Shown here one piece after another: positions 33,545 to 43,189 of a DNA stretch of 64,000 bases. Each line of letters opens with the position of its first letter. Position 1 is the stretch's first letter. The notes beneath the pieces are model-generated. The model saw nothing but the letters and a program-made list of their open reading frames with translations, was not told the origin of the DNA and did not search any database. Source of the DNA: an uncultured Paracoccaceae bacterium (lineage in GTDB: Bacteria; Pseudomonadota; Alphaproteobacteria; Rhodobacterales; Rhodobacteraceae); NCBI GenBank assembly GCA_947498985.1, contig CANMMF010000009.1, forward strand, positions 124,001-188,000. The letters run 5' to 3'. A program made the translations under genes and the position numbers.

Positions 33545-34897
33545 ATGAAGACTTTCAAGAAAGCCAACCGGCTGATGGCATCCACGGCACTGATTGCCGC
33601 ATTGGGGGTCACCTCCGCGGCGGCGGATATCCGCTTCTGGACAACCGAAAACCAGCCCGAGCGTCTGGAGCGGCAGGAACGGATGGCCGCCGATTTCGAA
33701 GCGGCGACCGGCATCGCGGTGGAGGTGATCCCGGTGGAGGAAAGCGATCTGGGAACGCGGGCCACCGCCGCTTTCGCCGCCGGCGATCTGCCGGACGTCA
33801 TTTACCATCCGCTGTCGCAGGCGCTTCCCTGGGTCGAGGCGGGCATCCTTGACGCCGAAGCGGCGACCGAGGTGGTCGAGAAGCTCGGACTGGATACATT
33901 TGCGCCGGGGCCGCTCAACATGGCGGCGACCGAGGATGGCTACGCATCGGTGCCGGTCGATGGCTGGACGCAGATGATCGTCTACCGCAAGGACCTCTTT
34001 GACGCCGAAGGGCTGGAGCCGCCCACCAATTTCGCGAATGTGCTGGCCGCAATCGAGGCGCTGCACAACCCGCCGGAGATGTTCGGCTTCGTCGCGCCGA
34101 CCAAGGTCGATGAGGGTTATATGAGCCAGGTGCTGGAGCACATTCTGCTCGCCAACGGCGTCTCGCCGGTGGATGAGAACGGGTTTGCACCGCTCGACGA
34201 GGCGACCACCACGGAGGTTCTCGATTTCTACAAGGCCATTGCAGAGGCCTCGCCTCCGGGAGAGCTCTTCTGGGATCAGTCGCGCACGGTCTATTTTGCG
34301 GGTCAGACCGCGATGATCATCTGGTCTCCGTTTATCCTCGATGAGCTTGCCGGGCTGCGCGACAGCGCGCCGCCGACGATCAATGACGACCCGACCTCGC
34401 GCGACCTTGCGGCGGCGACGGGGATCGTGACCAACTTTTCGGGCCCGTCCAATCCCGACGGGGCCGCCTGGGCGGATTCGAGGTATCTGGGTATCACGGC
34501 GGATGCCGATATCGAGGAGGCGCAGGCCTTCATCGAATACTCGATGAATGATGGCTACAGCCAGACCCTCAGCATCGCGCCGGAAGGCAAGTTCCCGGTC
34601 CGTCGCGGCACCGCCGACAACCCGACCGAGTTTGTCGAGATCTGGTCGAAGCTTGACGTCGGTGTCGACCGCAAGGCCCCGCTCGCGGAGCTTTACGACT
34701 CTGCGATGATCGATGAGATCGTCGGCGGTCTCGATGTCGGCAAGCGCTGGGGTGTGGCTGAAGGTCAGCTTGGTCTCGCGTCCAAGATGATCAACAGCCA
34801 GGTGCTGAACCGTGTCTTCCGTCAGTATTTCGATGGCAGCATCGATGCGGCGGGTGCTGTGGCCGCGATCAACGACGAGCTTGGCGCAATCGAGTAA
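33545..34897 (+). CDS. Carbohydrate ABC transporter substrate-binding protein (family 1)
   Basis: 450 residues with a signal peptide (cleaved near residue 27; ADIRFWTTE follows). It has a family 1 extracellular solute-binding fold: AAFAAGDLPDVIYHP near residue 75, DGWTQMIVYRKDLF near residue 140, and FAGQTAMIIWSPF near residue 255. It captures a sugar or glycoside in the periplasm. GGGAGAA lies upstream. Followed by two permeases, a glycosidase and the ATPase, so the ligand is probably a glycoside or glucosylated osmolyte. Confidence 0.9.
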   Translation: MKTFKKANRLMASTALIAALGVTSAAADIRFWTTENQPERLERQERMAADFEAATGIAVEVIPVEESDLGTRATAAFAAGDLPDVIYHPLSQALPWVEAGILDAEAATEVVEKLGLDTFAPGPLNMAATEDGYASVPVDGWTQMIVYRKDLFDAEGLEPPTNFANVLAAIEALHNPPEMFGFVAPTKVDEGYMSQVLEHILLANGVSPVDENGFAPLDEATTTEVLDFYKAIAEASPPGELFWDQSRTVYFAGQTAMIIWSPFILDELAGLRDSAPPTINDDPTSRDLAAATGIVTNFSGPSNPDGAAWADSRYLGITADADIEEAQAFIEYSMNDGYSQTLSIAPEGKFPVRRGTADNPTEFVEIWSKLDVGVDRKAPLAELYDSAMIDEIVGGLDVGKRWGVAEGQLGLASKMINSQVLNRVFRQYFDGSIDAAGAVAAINDELGAIE

Positions 34898-34965
34898 CCG
34901 CGTCGCGGCATCCCGGGGACATGCGCCCCGGGATGCCCCAGATTTCCTGATGAAGGGCCAATCCA

Positions 34966-36204
34966 ATGACGGGTGCTGTTCCACCGAAAGGCACCGGCGC
35001 GCTTGCGCGCCGCGAAGCCCGGCTTGCCTGGGGGCTGCTGTTTCCGACCATTGCCATTGTCGCCGGTGTCGTGATCCTGCCGCTTCTCGCGATCTTCTGG
35101 ATCAGTTTCAAACCGATCGGTCTTGCCGATCTGCGCCCGCCCGCGCCGGTGGTGCGGGAAGCGCTGCGCGGCGATCCCGGCGATTACACGGTGCGCTATC
35201 GCATCCGCAATTCCAGCCAGGACAAGCCGATTACGGATGTCGTGCTGACCGACACGCTTCCGGCGGAAATCCGTGTCATGGGCTCAATGCCGGAGATGTG
35301 CGAGACCGGTGGCCCGGGTCTGAGATGCGCCATCGGGACGCTCGACCCGGGCCAGCGTCTCGAGATCGAGCTGCCTGTCGAGCTGACCGGTGACGATGAG
35401 GACGCCGCCGAAGAGGCGGTCGAAGGCAGCGAGCCCCTGATCACCGGGACATCCGAAAACATCCTGACTAATACCACCTTCACGATGGACAATTTCGCGC
35501 GCGTCTTTGACGGCGGCGAATTCTGGCGGGTGCTGGGTGTCACGCTGTTCTACACGTTATTCGGAACCATCGGCGCCATTATCCTGGGGCTTTTCGCGGC
35601 GATGCTGCTCAACAAGGAGTTCCGCGGCCAGGGCATTCTACGTGGCCTCTTTCTCTTTCCCTATGTGGCACCGATCATCGCGGTCGCGTTCACCTGGGTG
35701 ATCCTCTTCGATCCGTTCTCGGGCTCGGTCAACGCGCTCATGGTGCAGATGGGTGTCCTCAGCGAAGCGGTGAACTTCTTCGGCCAGCGTCCTTTCGCGC
35801 TCATCATGGTCACCGTCTTTGCGATGTGGAGCTACTTTCCGCTCTGCTTTCTGTTCATCCTGGCACGGATGCAGTCGATCGACACCGACATGTACGAGGC
35901 CGCCGATATGGACGGCGCATCGCCCTTCCAGAAGTTCTGGTATCTCTCGATCCCGCAACTTCTGGGCATCCTGTCGGTGCTCTTCCTTCTGCGGTTCATC
36001 TGGACCTTTAACAAGTTCGACGACATCTTCCTGCTGACCGGCGGGAACGCGGGCACACGCACGCTGACCGTGAATGTCTACGAACAGGCCTTTGCCGTCT
36101 CCAATATCGGCGCAGGTGCGGCGGTCGCTGTTGTCATCTTCATCTGCCTTCTGCTTTTCAGCTTCTTTTTCTTCCGTTTCATCAGCCGAGAGGAGGGTCT
36201 CTGA
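34966..36204 (+). CDS. Sugar ABC transporter permease (MalF type) with a large periplasmic insertion
   Basis: 412 residues. After TM1 (about 22-46) there is an extracytoplasmic insert of about 120 residues that reads as a beta-sandwich (YTVRYRIRNSSQDKPITDVV, PGQRLEIELPVEL), similar to DUF11-type surface domains, then an acidic linker. From about residue 175 it is a normal MalF-like permease with the EAA loop EAADMDGASPFQKFWYLSIP that contacts the ATPase. MalF also carries a periplasmic domain, but this one has its own cysteines (MCETGGPGLRC) and a different pattern. It is followed directly by the second permease. Confidence 0.88.
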   Translation: MTGAVPPKGTGALARREARLAWGLLFPTIAIVAGVVILPLLAIFWISFKPIGLADLRPPAPVVREALRGDPGDYTVRYRIRNSSQDKPITDVVLTDTLPAEIRVMGSMPEMCETGGPGLRCAIGTLDPGQRLEIELPVELTGDDEDAAEEAVEGSEPLITGTSENILTNTTFTMDNFARVFDGGEFWRVLGVTLFYTLFGTIGAIILGLFAAMLLNKEFRGQGILRGLFLFPYVAPIIAVAFTWVILFDPFSGSVNALMVQMGVLSEAVNFFGQRPFALIMVTVFAMWSYFPLCFLFILARMQSIDTDMYEAADMDGASPFQKFWYLSIPQLLGILSVLFLLRFIWTFNKFDDIFLLTGGNAGTRTLTVNVYEQAFAVSNIGAGAAVAVVIFICLLLFSFFFFRFISREEGL

Positions 36205-37419
36205 ATGCGCAGGCTCTGGCATGGACAAATCACGGGTCCCCTTCTGGGGATCTTCTGGACGCTCATCATCGCCACATCCGTTTCGGTCCTGATGTCCTTT
36301 GGCACCGGCGACGCCTTTCGCCCGGGTCTGATCGGCAGCGTGATTGTCGGCAGTCTTGTGGGCTGGCTTTCGGTGACCTGGCGCAATGGCTGGGGGCTTT
36401 CGGCGCTTGCGGCCGGGCTCGGGGTGGCGCTTGCGCTGGCCGGGATCGGACCGGTGCAGTTGGGCGCGTCCGTCAGCACAATGGCCGGCGGCGTGGCCTA
36501 TATCATGCTGGGCCTCGGCGCCGGCATCCCTGTCGTCTATTTCATGGCCAACGCGCCAAAGGACAGCCTCACCCGGCACGAGTTCGAGGACTCGGTCATC
36601 CGTTTTCTCACCGGCTTTGGCTACATCTTCTTCGTCGCCATCGTGCTCATCCCGTTTTACGTGATGGTCATGACGAGCCTGAAGAACCAGGCCGAACTGA
36701 TGGCGAACCCGCTCGATTTCACCATCGATCTGGATCAGGGCACGGCGCTTTTCCGCAGCTATATCGAGCTCTTCCGGGATTTCAACTTCGGTAACTATCT
36801 CTGGACGTCGTTCTTCGTCTCGGTTCTGACCGTCATCATCACGCTGCTCTTTTCGATCCCCGGTGCCTATGCCGTTGCGCGACTGAGGTTTCAGGGGCAG
36901 ACGGCGTTCTCGCGCTCGATCCTGCTGATCTACATGGTGCCGCTCATCGTGCTCGCCCTGCCGATCTACATCGCGTTCTCGCAGGTCGGGCTCAGGAACA
37001 CGATCTTCGGGATCATTCTGATCTACCCGGTCACGACCATCCCCGTGGCGCTTTACATGCTGCAGGGCTATTTCCGCGGGCTGCCCGCTGAGGTCGAGGA
37101 AGCCGGGCTGATGGACGGGCTGTCGCGCCTTGCCGTGATCTGGAAAATCACCCTGCCTCTGTCGCTTCCCGCGCTCGCGTCGGTGTCGCTTTATGTCTTC
37201 ATGATCGCCTGGAACGAGTTCCTTCTGGCCTTCATGCTTCTGGACGATCCATCGAAATTCACGCTGACCCGCGGCATCGCAAGCCTCAACTCGTCGGAGA
37301 TCCCGCGCCAGCACCTGATGGCCGGATCGGTGATCGCAACAGTGCCGATCATGGCGCTTTTCCTTGGCCTTGAGCGGTTCATGACCGGCGGGCTGACAGC
37401 TGGATCGGTGAAAGGATGA
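36205..37419 (+). CDS. Sugar ABC transporter permease (MalG type) with extra N-terminal membrane segments
   Basis: 404 residues, about 120 longer than a usual MalG (280-300). Residues 1-115 contain about four additional hydrophobic segments (GPLLGIFWTLIIATSVSVLM and others). A typical MalG core begins near residue 135 (FGYIFFVAIVLIPFYVMVMT), with EAA loop EEAGLMDGLSRLAVIWKITLP. ATG follows the first permease stop directly (TGA-ATG), and the stop overlaps the glycosidase start by 4 bp (ATGA), so the reading frame is secure and the extension is real. Confidence 0.88.
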   Translation: MRRLWHGQITGPLLGIFWTLIIATSVSVLMSFGTGDAFRPGLIGSVIVGSLVGWLSVTWRNGWGLSALAAGLGVALALAGIGPVQLGASVSTMAGGVAYIMLGLGAGIPVVYFMANAPKDSLTRHEFEDSVIRFLTGFGYIFFVAIVLIPFYVMVMTSLKNQAELMANPLDFTIDLDQGTALFRSYIELFRDFNFGNYLWTSFFVSVLTVIITLLFSIPGAYAVARLRFQGQTAFSRSILLIYMVPLIVLALPIYIAFSQVGLRNTIFGIILIYPVTTIPVALYMLQGYFRGLPAEVEEAGLMDGLSRLAVIWKITLPLSLPALASVSLYVFMIAWNEFLLAFMLLDDPSKFTLTRGIASLNSSEIPRQHLMAGSVIATVPIMALFLGLERFMTGGLTAGSVKG

Positions 37420-38684
37420 ACGTCATGTCACGCCAACAGGATCGAGACAACGAAGCCCGCGCCATTCTGACCGGCAATGATCGCGGCGGCTATACCGTGC
37501 CCACGGACGGGCTCTATCCCTATCAGTGGAACTGGGATTCGGCCTTTGCGGCGTTCGGGTTTTCGACCTTCGACGTCTCGCGCGCCTGGGACGAGGTTGA
37601 AACGCTGTTCTCCGGCCAGTGGTCAAACGGGATGGTGCCGCATATCCTCTTTCACAAGCCCGATCCGGGGTATTTCCCGGGGCCGGATGTCTGGGGATGC
37701 GACGGGCCGATCCCGTCTTCGGGGATCAGCCAGCCCCCGGTCGCCGCGAGCTTCATCCGGCGGATCTGGGAGACCGACCGCGCCACCGGACACGCCCGGC
37801 TGCAGGCCCTTGTGCCGAAGCTGGCCGATTGGCATCGCTGGTTCATGGACTGGCGCACGGACGATCAGGACGCCGTCTGCGTCACCCATCCATGGGAATC
37901 CGGTCGCGACAATGCGCCCGATTGGGACGGTGCGATGTCCGCGATCGATCCCGACGGCGTTGGGGACTATCAACGCCGCGACCTCGGCCATGTGGATGCG
38001 GCCATGCGCCCCACCAAGGAGGATTACGACCGCTACATCTGGCTGGTTCAGCGCGGACGGCGGCTGGGCTGGGACGAGGCGGCGATGGCCCGCGATGTCC
38101 CTCTCAAGGTCGCCGATCCGACGATGACATTCATCCTTTTGCGCGCAAATCGCGACCTGCGCGCAATGGCCGAAGAGATCGGTCAGTCAACCTCCGAGAT
38201 CGACGCCTGGATCCGGCGTCTTGAGGCCGGTGCGGCGTCGCTCTGGCACGAAAGCTCTGCCGCCTTCACCGCCCGCGATGCCGTGGATGGCGGCCAGGAG
38301 GATGACGTGTCGAACGCGTCTTTCCTCTGCTGGTATGGTGGTCTGGCGGCCCCTGAGGCCCTGGCGACCTACGACCGGATCAGCGAAGAGGTGACCTACG
38401 GCGTTCCGAGCTATGACCCGCATGGCCCGGATTTCAATCCCAGACGCTATTGGCGCGGGCCGACCTGGCCGATGCTCAACATGCTGATCGCCACCGGTCT
38501 TGCCGAACAGGGCCACGCGGACCGGGCCGAAGCGCTTCGCGAGAGCACGGCAAAGCTCATCGCGGAACACGGGTTCTGGGAATATTTCAACCCGCTCGAC
38601 GGCACCCCCGCGGGCGGCAAACGCTTTACCTGGACCGCAGCGATCTGGCTCGGCTGGGCAAGCCCGAGCGCGAGGAAAGACTGA
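37416..38684 (+). CDS. GH63-like glycoside hydrolase (mannosyl-/glucosylglycerate hydrolase group)
   Basis: 422 residues, an (alpha/alpha)6-barrel enzyme. Typical GH63/MGH1-like blocks are YQWNWDSAF (about 35), [14 protein letters not shown] (about 155), [12 protein letters not shown] (about 345) and EYFNPLDG near the end. No signal peptide, so it acts in the cytoplasm on an imported glycoside. Known bacterial relatives hydrolyse glucosylglycerate or mannosylglycerate, which are marine compatible solutes; trehalose or other alpha-glucosides are alternatives. It sits between permease and ATPase genes with overlaps on both sides, so import and cleavage are coupled. Confidence 0.82.
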   Translation: MNVMSRQQDRDNEARAILTGNDRGGYTVPTDGLYPYQWNWDSAFAAFGFSTFDVSRAWDEVETLFSGQWSNGMVPHILFHKPDPGYFPGPDVWGCDGPIPSSGISQPPVAASFIRRIWETDRATGHARLQALVPKLADWHRWFMDWRTDDQDAVCVTHPWESGRDNAPDWDGAMSAIDPDGVGDYQRRDLGHVDAAMRPTKEDYDRYIWLVQRGRRLGWDEAAMARDVPLKVADPTMTFILLRANRDLRAMAEEIGQSTSEIDAWIRRLEAGAASLWHESSAAFTARDAVDGGQEDDVSNASFLCWYGGLAAPEALATYDRISEEVTYGVPSYDPHGPDFNPRRYWRGPTWPMLNMLIATGLAEQGHADRAEALRESTAKLIAEHGFWEYFNPLDGTPAGGKRFTWTAAIWLGWASPSARKD

Positions 38685-39742
38685 TGGGCGCGATCCAACT
38701 CAAGGCGGTCGAGAAATGGTTTGGCGACCTTCAGGTCATCAAGGGTGTCGACCTCGACATCTCTGACGGCGAGTTTGTCATCTTCGTTGGCCCGTCCGGT
38801 TGCGGAAAATCGACGCTTCTTCGGATGATCGGCGGGCTTGAAGAGACCTCGCGCGGGGAACTTCTCATCGATGGCCGCGATGTGACCTCGGAGCCACCGG
38901 CCCGGCGCGGGCTCACCATGGTGTTCCAGTCCTACGCGCTCTATCCGCATATGTCGGTGGCCGACAATATGGGGTTTTCGCTCAAGACCGCGGGCGCGCC
39001 GAAAGCGGAGATCGACGAGAAGGTCAATGAGGCCGCACGGGTTCTCAAGCTCGAGCCCTATCTCGACCGCCGGCCAAAAGCGCTTTCGGGTGGTCAGCGC
39101 CAGCGCGTCGCCATCGGCCGCTCGATCGTGCGGGATCCGACGGCGTTTCTGTTCGATGAGCCGCTGTCAAATCTCGACGCGGCCCTCCGGGTCGAGATGC
39201 GTTACGAGATCGCCAAGCTGCACCAGACCCTCAAGCGCACGATGATCTACGTCACCCATGACCAGGTCGAGGCGATGACGCTGGCCGACCGCATCGTGGT
39301 GCTTGAGTTCGGCACGATCGCCCAGGTCGGCAGCCCGCGCGAGCTTTATGAGCGACCCGCAAACCTGTTTGTCGCCCAGTTCATCGGCAGTCCCAAGATG
39401 AACGTCGTGCCCTGCCAGACCACGGGCGCCGCCTACACTCTCGAGGGCGGGCGCGGTGGCGCGTATGGCGGCGACCAGCCTGCGGTCAAAATCGGGATCC
39501 GGCCCGAACACATCACGCTGGGGGCGCCCGGAAGCGGTCAGTGCGACGGCATCATCGACGTGCTCGAATACCTCGGGTCCGACACGTTTGTCATCGTCGA
39601 CGCGGGCCCTCTCGGTCAGTTTACGGTGCGCTCGGACGGCAATGTGCGCCTGACCTCCGGCGAGGCCGTCGGGCTGACATTTGCCGAGGAGAACCTCCAT
39701 TTCTTCGATGCAAACGACCAGTCGGTGAAACACGGCCGCTGA
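38684..39742 (+). CDS. ABC transporter ATP-binding protein (MalK/UgpC type)
   Basis: 352 residues. Walker [10 protein letters not shown] (36-44), signature [16 protein letters not shown], Walker [12 protein letters not shown] and the switch His in [11 protein letters not shown]. The C-terminal TOBE/MalK regulatory region (after about 240) has GIRPEHITL. The ATG overlaps the glycosidase stop by one base and has GAGGAAAG upstream; longer starts are other-frame glycosidase sequence. It powers the importer formed by the two permeases and is last in the operon. Confidence 0.93.
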   Translation: MGAIQLKAVEKWFGDLQVIKGVDLDISDGEFVIFVGPSGCGKSTLLRMIGGLEETSRGELLIDGRDVTSEPPARRGLTMVFQSYALYPHMSVADNMGFSLKTAGAPKAEIDEKVNEAARVLKLEPYLDRRPKALSGGQRQRVAIGRSIVRDPTAFLFDEPLSNLDAALRVEMRYEIAKLHQTLKRTMIYVTHDQVEAMTLADRIVVLEFGTIAQVGSPRELYERPANLFVAQFIGSPKMNVVPCQTTGAAYTLEGGRGGAYGGDQPAVKIGIRPEHITLGAPGSGQCDGIIDVLEYLGSDTFVIVDAGPLGQFTVRSDGNVRLTSGEAVGLTFAEENLHFFDANDQSVKHGR

Positions 39743-39934
39743 GCGTGGCCGGGCCTTTGGTTTCGTCCTCGTGAGAGGTGTGATGGGTCGGGTTATTTGG
39801 CAGCGGAAGGATCTCTCGCCTGTCACCGATACGCGTCGTCTTCAAACTTCACGCCGTGCCCTGAAGCCAATTGCGGCCGATACGCTACTGTCCGGAGGCG
39901 TGGTGTACCGCCCGCCGCGACATGATGGTCGAGG

Positions 39935-40275
39935 CCTGCGCCCAGATCGAGCAGAATGAGACCGGCTCATCCTCAGAGAGCATCGAGCAGCTTCAACTGG
40001 CCTTGGAGACGAGCGAGATCGCGGTCGCCAAGATGACGGCCAAGCTGCGTCTTCCCGAGGAAGACCCAAAGACAAACCCAAGCGCCACCCCATCCCCGAT
40101 CATATCCCGCGTATGGAAGTCGAGTTGACCACTGGCGACGATGATTGTCCCCAGAGCGGTGGTGGACCGCGCCGCCTCGGTGAAGATGCTGCCGAAGAAC
40201 TGGAATATGCGCCGGGCCGCTTCATCGTGAATCGTATCGTGCGACTGCGCTTCGCCTGTTCAGGTTGTGAAGCCT
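39935..40275 (+). pseudogene. IS66-family transposase (TnpC) remnant, frameshifted and truncated
   Basis: Two reading frames give consecutive pieces of an IS66 TnpC N-terminal region. The first has ESIEQLQLALETSE (the coiled coil region). After a frameshift near 40080 comes KRHPIPDHIPRMEVELTTGD, then the zinc-finger-like DDDCPQSGGG and EELEYAPGRFIVNRIVR plus FACSGCEAF. The similarity stops at about 40275, before the catalytic DDE domain. It cannot encode a working transposase. The surrounding gap (39743-40494) holds nothing else I can name; GTTGGGGGAC occurs twice (40291 and about 40350), possibly scars of another element. Confidence 0.75.
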
Positions 40276-40494
40276 TCCGCCGGAGCCGAGGTTGGGGGAC
40301 GCCTCGTCTTCTTGAGCGAGAGAGAGTTTTCCGCGACAGTCCGCGACGAGTTGGGGGACATATTGGGCGAAAACGGCCGAGACTAATAAGAATTTGAATC
40401 AATACAGACGGATAGAAAGCAATAGTGGCGGTGGGAACGGGACTGCGGTCGAACTTTCTCTAGCCCGTATGTTGTTGCAAATTATGCCAGTTCT

Positions 40495-41076
40495 CTATTC
40501 CCCACCCGGATTTCGCAGTCGGCTTAGCGTCACGGGGGTCATCCCCAAGAAGGATGATATCTGACCGTGATTGAACAGGGTTTCATGATCGGGATAGCAG
40601 CTGCGAAACCACTCAAGCCTCTCTTTGGCTTTGAGTGCGGCGAGGCTCCATTCCCGACTTGTCTTGCGCGCCAGTTCGGCACGCAGGACAGCATTGCCCC
40701 AAGCCTCGATGGCTGGAGACCCACGCATCAGGTCCAGCAGAACCGCAGCGTCCACTGAAGCGGCGCGTCCGTCCGTCTCTGCCCTCAGACTGACAAGGGA
40801 CGTGGCCCCGGCCGTACGAGCCAAATTGGGCGTGATCACGCACGGTCCGACATAAAAGCCTACACAAACTTCGCGCCCTTCAGCGTCACCGATCAGACTG
40901 ACCATCTTCCCGGACAGCAAGATGTATTCCTTGCCATCCGGATCACCCTGCCGCGCGAGGTGCTGGGCCTTCGCGAGACTTCTGGCCTCGAATGCTCCGG
41001 CCAATTCGTGAGCCTCGGCAGTCGCCAACTGACCAAAAATCCGTGGGTCCCGTTCGAAGCTGCCTAGGCTCTGCAT
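40495..41076 (-). CDS. Crp/Fnr-family transcriptional regulator
   Basis: 193 residues. The cyclic-nucleotide-binding-like beta barrel (about 25-115) has GKEYILLSGKMVSLI, and the short C-terminal winged helix has GQISSFLGMTPVTLSRLR. No N-terminal cysteine cluster, so not an oxygen-sensing FNR. I choose the ATG at 41074-41076 with GGAG upstream over a TTG 27 bases earlier. Divergent from a membrane protein gene 90 bp away, its probable target. Confidence 0.82.
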   Translation of the reverse strand: MQSLGSFERDPRIFGQLATAEAHELAGAFEARSLAKAQHLARQGDPDGKEYILLSGKMVSLIGDAEGREVCVGFYVGPCVITPNLARTAGATSLVSLRAETDGRAASVDAAVLLDLMRGSPAIEAWGNAVLRAELARKTSREWSLAALKAKERLEWFRSCYPDHETLFNHGQISSFLGMTPVTLSRLRNPGGE

Positions 41077-41166
41077 GTCTGACGCTCCGTTAACAAATGA
41101 CAATGCCTCGCTCGCAAGGTGCCCCTAACCAACACTCATATCCCAAACGCAACAGGAGTTCTTCAC

Positions 41167-41703
41167 ATGAAAATCGGACACAGCGGCAAGGCGGCAATCC
41201 TATTCGGACTGAGCGCCATGATCGTTTATCTTCTGATGGTACTGGGAACGCTCAAACACCTGAGCGATCTCGCGATGGTCTTGCCGTTCGATCTACGACC
41301 CACAGGGTACTCACAGGCCGATGCCGCAGGACTGTTGGAAGCGCTCGGCGAGGCCGGACGCCAATATTATCTCATGCGGCAAATTCCTCTGGACACGCTC
41401 TACCCGGCATTGCTGGCGCTGACCCTTATATCGACGCTGAGATGGCGTGCCGCGAGGTCTGGGCCGACTGTGATGACCCGGATCGGCGGACCTTTGGCAG
41501 TCATGGCTGCGGCCTTCGACTATCTCGAAAACCTCGGGATCGTCTTTATGCTTCTGGTCGGAGCGGAGCCGTACCCCATGCTGATACACGCAGCAAGCAT
41601 GGCAAGCATTCTGAAATCTGCTTTGACGACAGCTGCCATACTCGCTGTCTTCGCAACGCTGGTGCCGATCTTGTTTCAGCGATTTCTTGTCAGCGTCCGC
41701 TGA
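41167..41703 (+). CDS. Small membrane protein of unknown function (four TMs)
   Basis: 178 residues with about four hydrophobic segments (near 10-30, 75-90, 105-125 and 145-168) and a loop FDLRPTGYSQADAAGLLEAL after TM1. I do not recognise a characterised family. ATG at 41167 with AGGAG upstream. Divergent from a Crp-like regulator. Its 3' end overlaps a LysR remnant on the other strand, suggesting that the right border of this two-gene unit is a recombination joint. Confidence 0.7.
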   Translation: MKIGHSGKAAILFGLSAMIVYLLMVLGTLKHLSDLAMVLPFDLRPTGYSQADAAGLLEALGEAGRQYYLMRQIPLDTLYPALLALTLISTLRWRAARSGPTVMTRIGGPLAVMAAAFDYLENLGIVFMLLVGAEPYPMLIHAASMASILKSALTTAAILAVFATLVPILFQRFLVSVR

Positions 41704-41806
41704 AATCCGTGCGCCGCTCGAGCGGGAACTCGCATAGGAGATCGACGAAGAGCCGGACCCGCCGCACGCGGCGCAGATCGCCATGCACCCGCACCCATGT
41801 CGAGCG
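41690..41806 (-). pseudogene. LysR-family regulator, C-terminal remnant
   Basis: On the minus strand, one frame ends with WVRVHGDLRRVRRVRLFVDL followed by LCEFPL and a stop at 41690-41692. This is the typical last 35 residues of a LysR regulator (H-x-D-L-R-R-x-x-R-V-R). The frame is blocked by a stop upstream at about 41820, so the rest of the gene is gone. The remaining bases to 42057 contain no recognisable gene. Confidence 0.6.
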
Positions 41807-42057
41807 CTCTTGTCACGGTCGGTGGCGGGTCCTCCGGGCTGGACGATCAAACCTGCAGGCTGCGATCGTGATCGCCGAAACAGCATCTTGCCCCTTGCAT
41901 CCGATCTACAAGGGTCAAGGCTGGCGGGCTTTGGCGACCCGACAACGGGCCCCGCGTCCATCAAAAAGGGGCGGCAGAGCGTTGGCTATCCTGCCTCTGT
42001 TCGAGGCCGCATCCACATCCTATTGTGCCTTCAAACCACGGAATTTGAGCAACCAAA

Positions 42058-43083
42058 ATGACCGAAGAGACAATGGCGGCGGGTTTTGCGGCGTCCTTTG
42101 CGGACTATGCCTGCGACAAAGGGGCAAAGCGCCATGTCTTGCTGGCAGAGTGCGGCCTGACCGACGACGACTTGTCCGATCAGGACAACCGCATTCCTCG
42201 GGCAGCCTATCAGGCGATTATCGCCGCCGCGATCCAGCAGACGGGGGACACCGCCTTGTTGCTGCGGCACACGTTGGAAACGCCGCTGGAGACGATGTCG
42301 GTTGTCGGTCAGATCGTCCACACATCGGCGTCGCTGCGCCACTCGCTTGAGCAGCTTAATCGCTATCTGCACCTGATGGGCGATACCGAATTGCCTCCGG
42401 GCACGGACCGGTTTGAACTGCTGAAGACCACCGAAGGGCTTTGGATTGTTGATCACCTGATCTTGCCCCCGGACATGGCGTTTTGGTCCGAGGTGTCCTT
42501 TGCGCGCTTTATCAGCGAGTTCCGCAGGTCCTTTCCGGGTGCGACATTCGAGGTCGGTTTGGAGGTTACCTATCCGCCGCCGCCCCATGTTGACCAGTAT
42601 CCTGAGCTGTTCCGCGTGCCCGTGGAGTTCAGCGCCAAGCGCAATGCCCTCCGGATCGATTCGGTGTGGGACAGCCCCGAGACCCGGTTCGAGCCGGGCA
42701 ATGCTTATGCCTTTGGCATTTTCACGCGCCACGCCGATGAGATGCTTGCGAAGTTACAGGCGGACACATCGATCCGTGCGCAGATCGAAACACAGATCTT
42801 GCCCCGGCTCCACGAAGGCTCGATTTCGATGGACAAGGTGGCCAGAAACCTCGCGATGAGCCGCCAGACGCTATACCGGCGGCTCAAGGACGAAGGCATC
42901 ACATTCGCGGAGATCCACGATGATCTGCGTCAACGCATGGCGGTGGAATACCTGAAAGGGCAGAAGGTCACGGTTAATGAAACCGCCTATCTGCTGGGGT
43001 TTTCCGAGGCCTCGTCCTTCGTGCGCGCCTTCAAGCGGTGGACGGGGCTCAGCCCGACTGCGTATCTCAATCAGGCCGCCTGA
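42058..43083 (+). CDS. AraC-family transcriptional regulator
   Basis: 341 residues. The N-terminal about 200 residues are an arabinose-binding-domain type found in OruR/ArgR-like AraC regulators (RIPRAAYQAIIAAAIQQTGD, PLETMSVVGQIVHTSASLRH). The C-terminal double helix-turn-helix is clear: SMDKVARNLAMSRQTLYRRL and TVNETAYLLGFSEASSFVRA. It probably controls the operon starting 107 bp downstream, or one of its substrates. Confidence 0.88.
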   Translation: MTEETMAAGFAASFADYACDKGAKRHVLLAECGLTDDDLSDQDNRIPRAAYQAIIAAAIQQTGDTALLLRHTLETPLETMSVVGQIVHTSASLRHSLEQLNRYLHLMGDTELPPGTDRFELLKTTEGLWIVDHLILPPDMAFWSEVSFARFISEFRRSFPGATFEVGLEVTYPPPPHVDQYPELFRVPVEFSAKRNALRIDSVWDSPETRFEPGNAYAFGIFTRHADEMLAKLQADTSIRAQIETQILPRLHEGSISMDKVARNLAMSRQTLYRRLKDEGITFAEIHDDLRQRMAVEYLKGQKVTVNETAYLLGFSEASSFVRAFKRWTGLSPTAYLNQAA

Positions 43084-43189
43084 CGGCACTCTGTTACCAA
43101 GTGTCAATGCGTTGATGCCTGCGGTCATGCCCAGAGTCCCCGGGCCCAGTTATCTGCCTTCTCGACATTGAAACGAGAAAGGTCAGACA

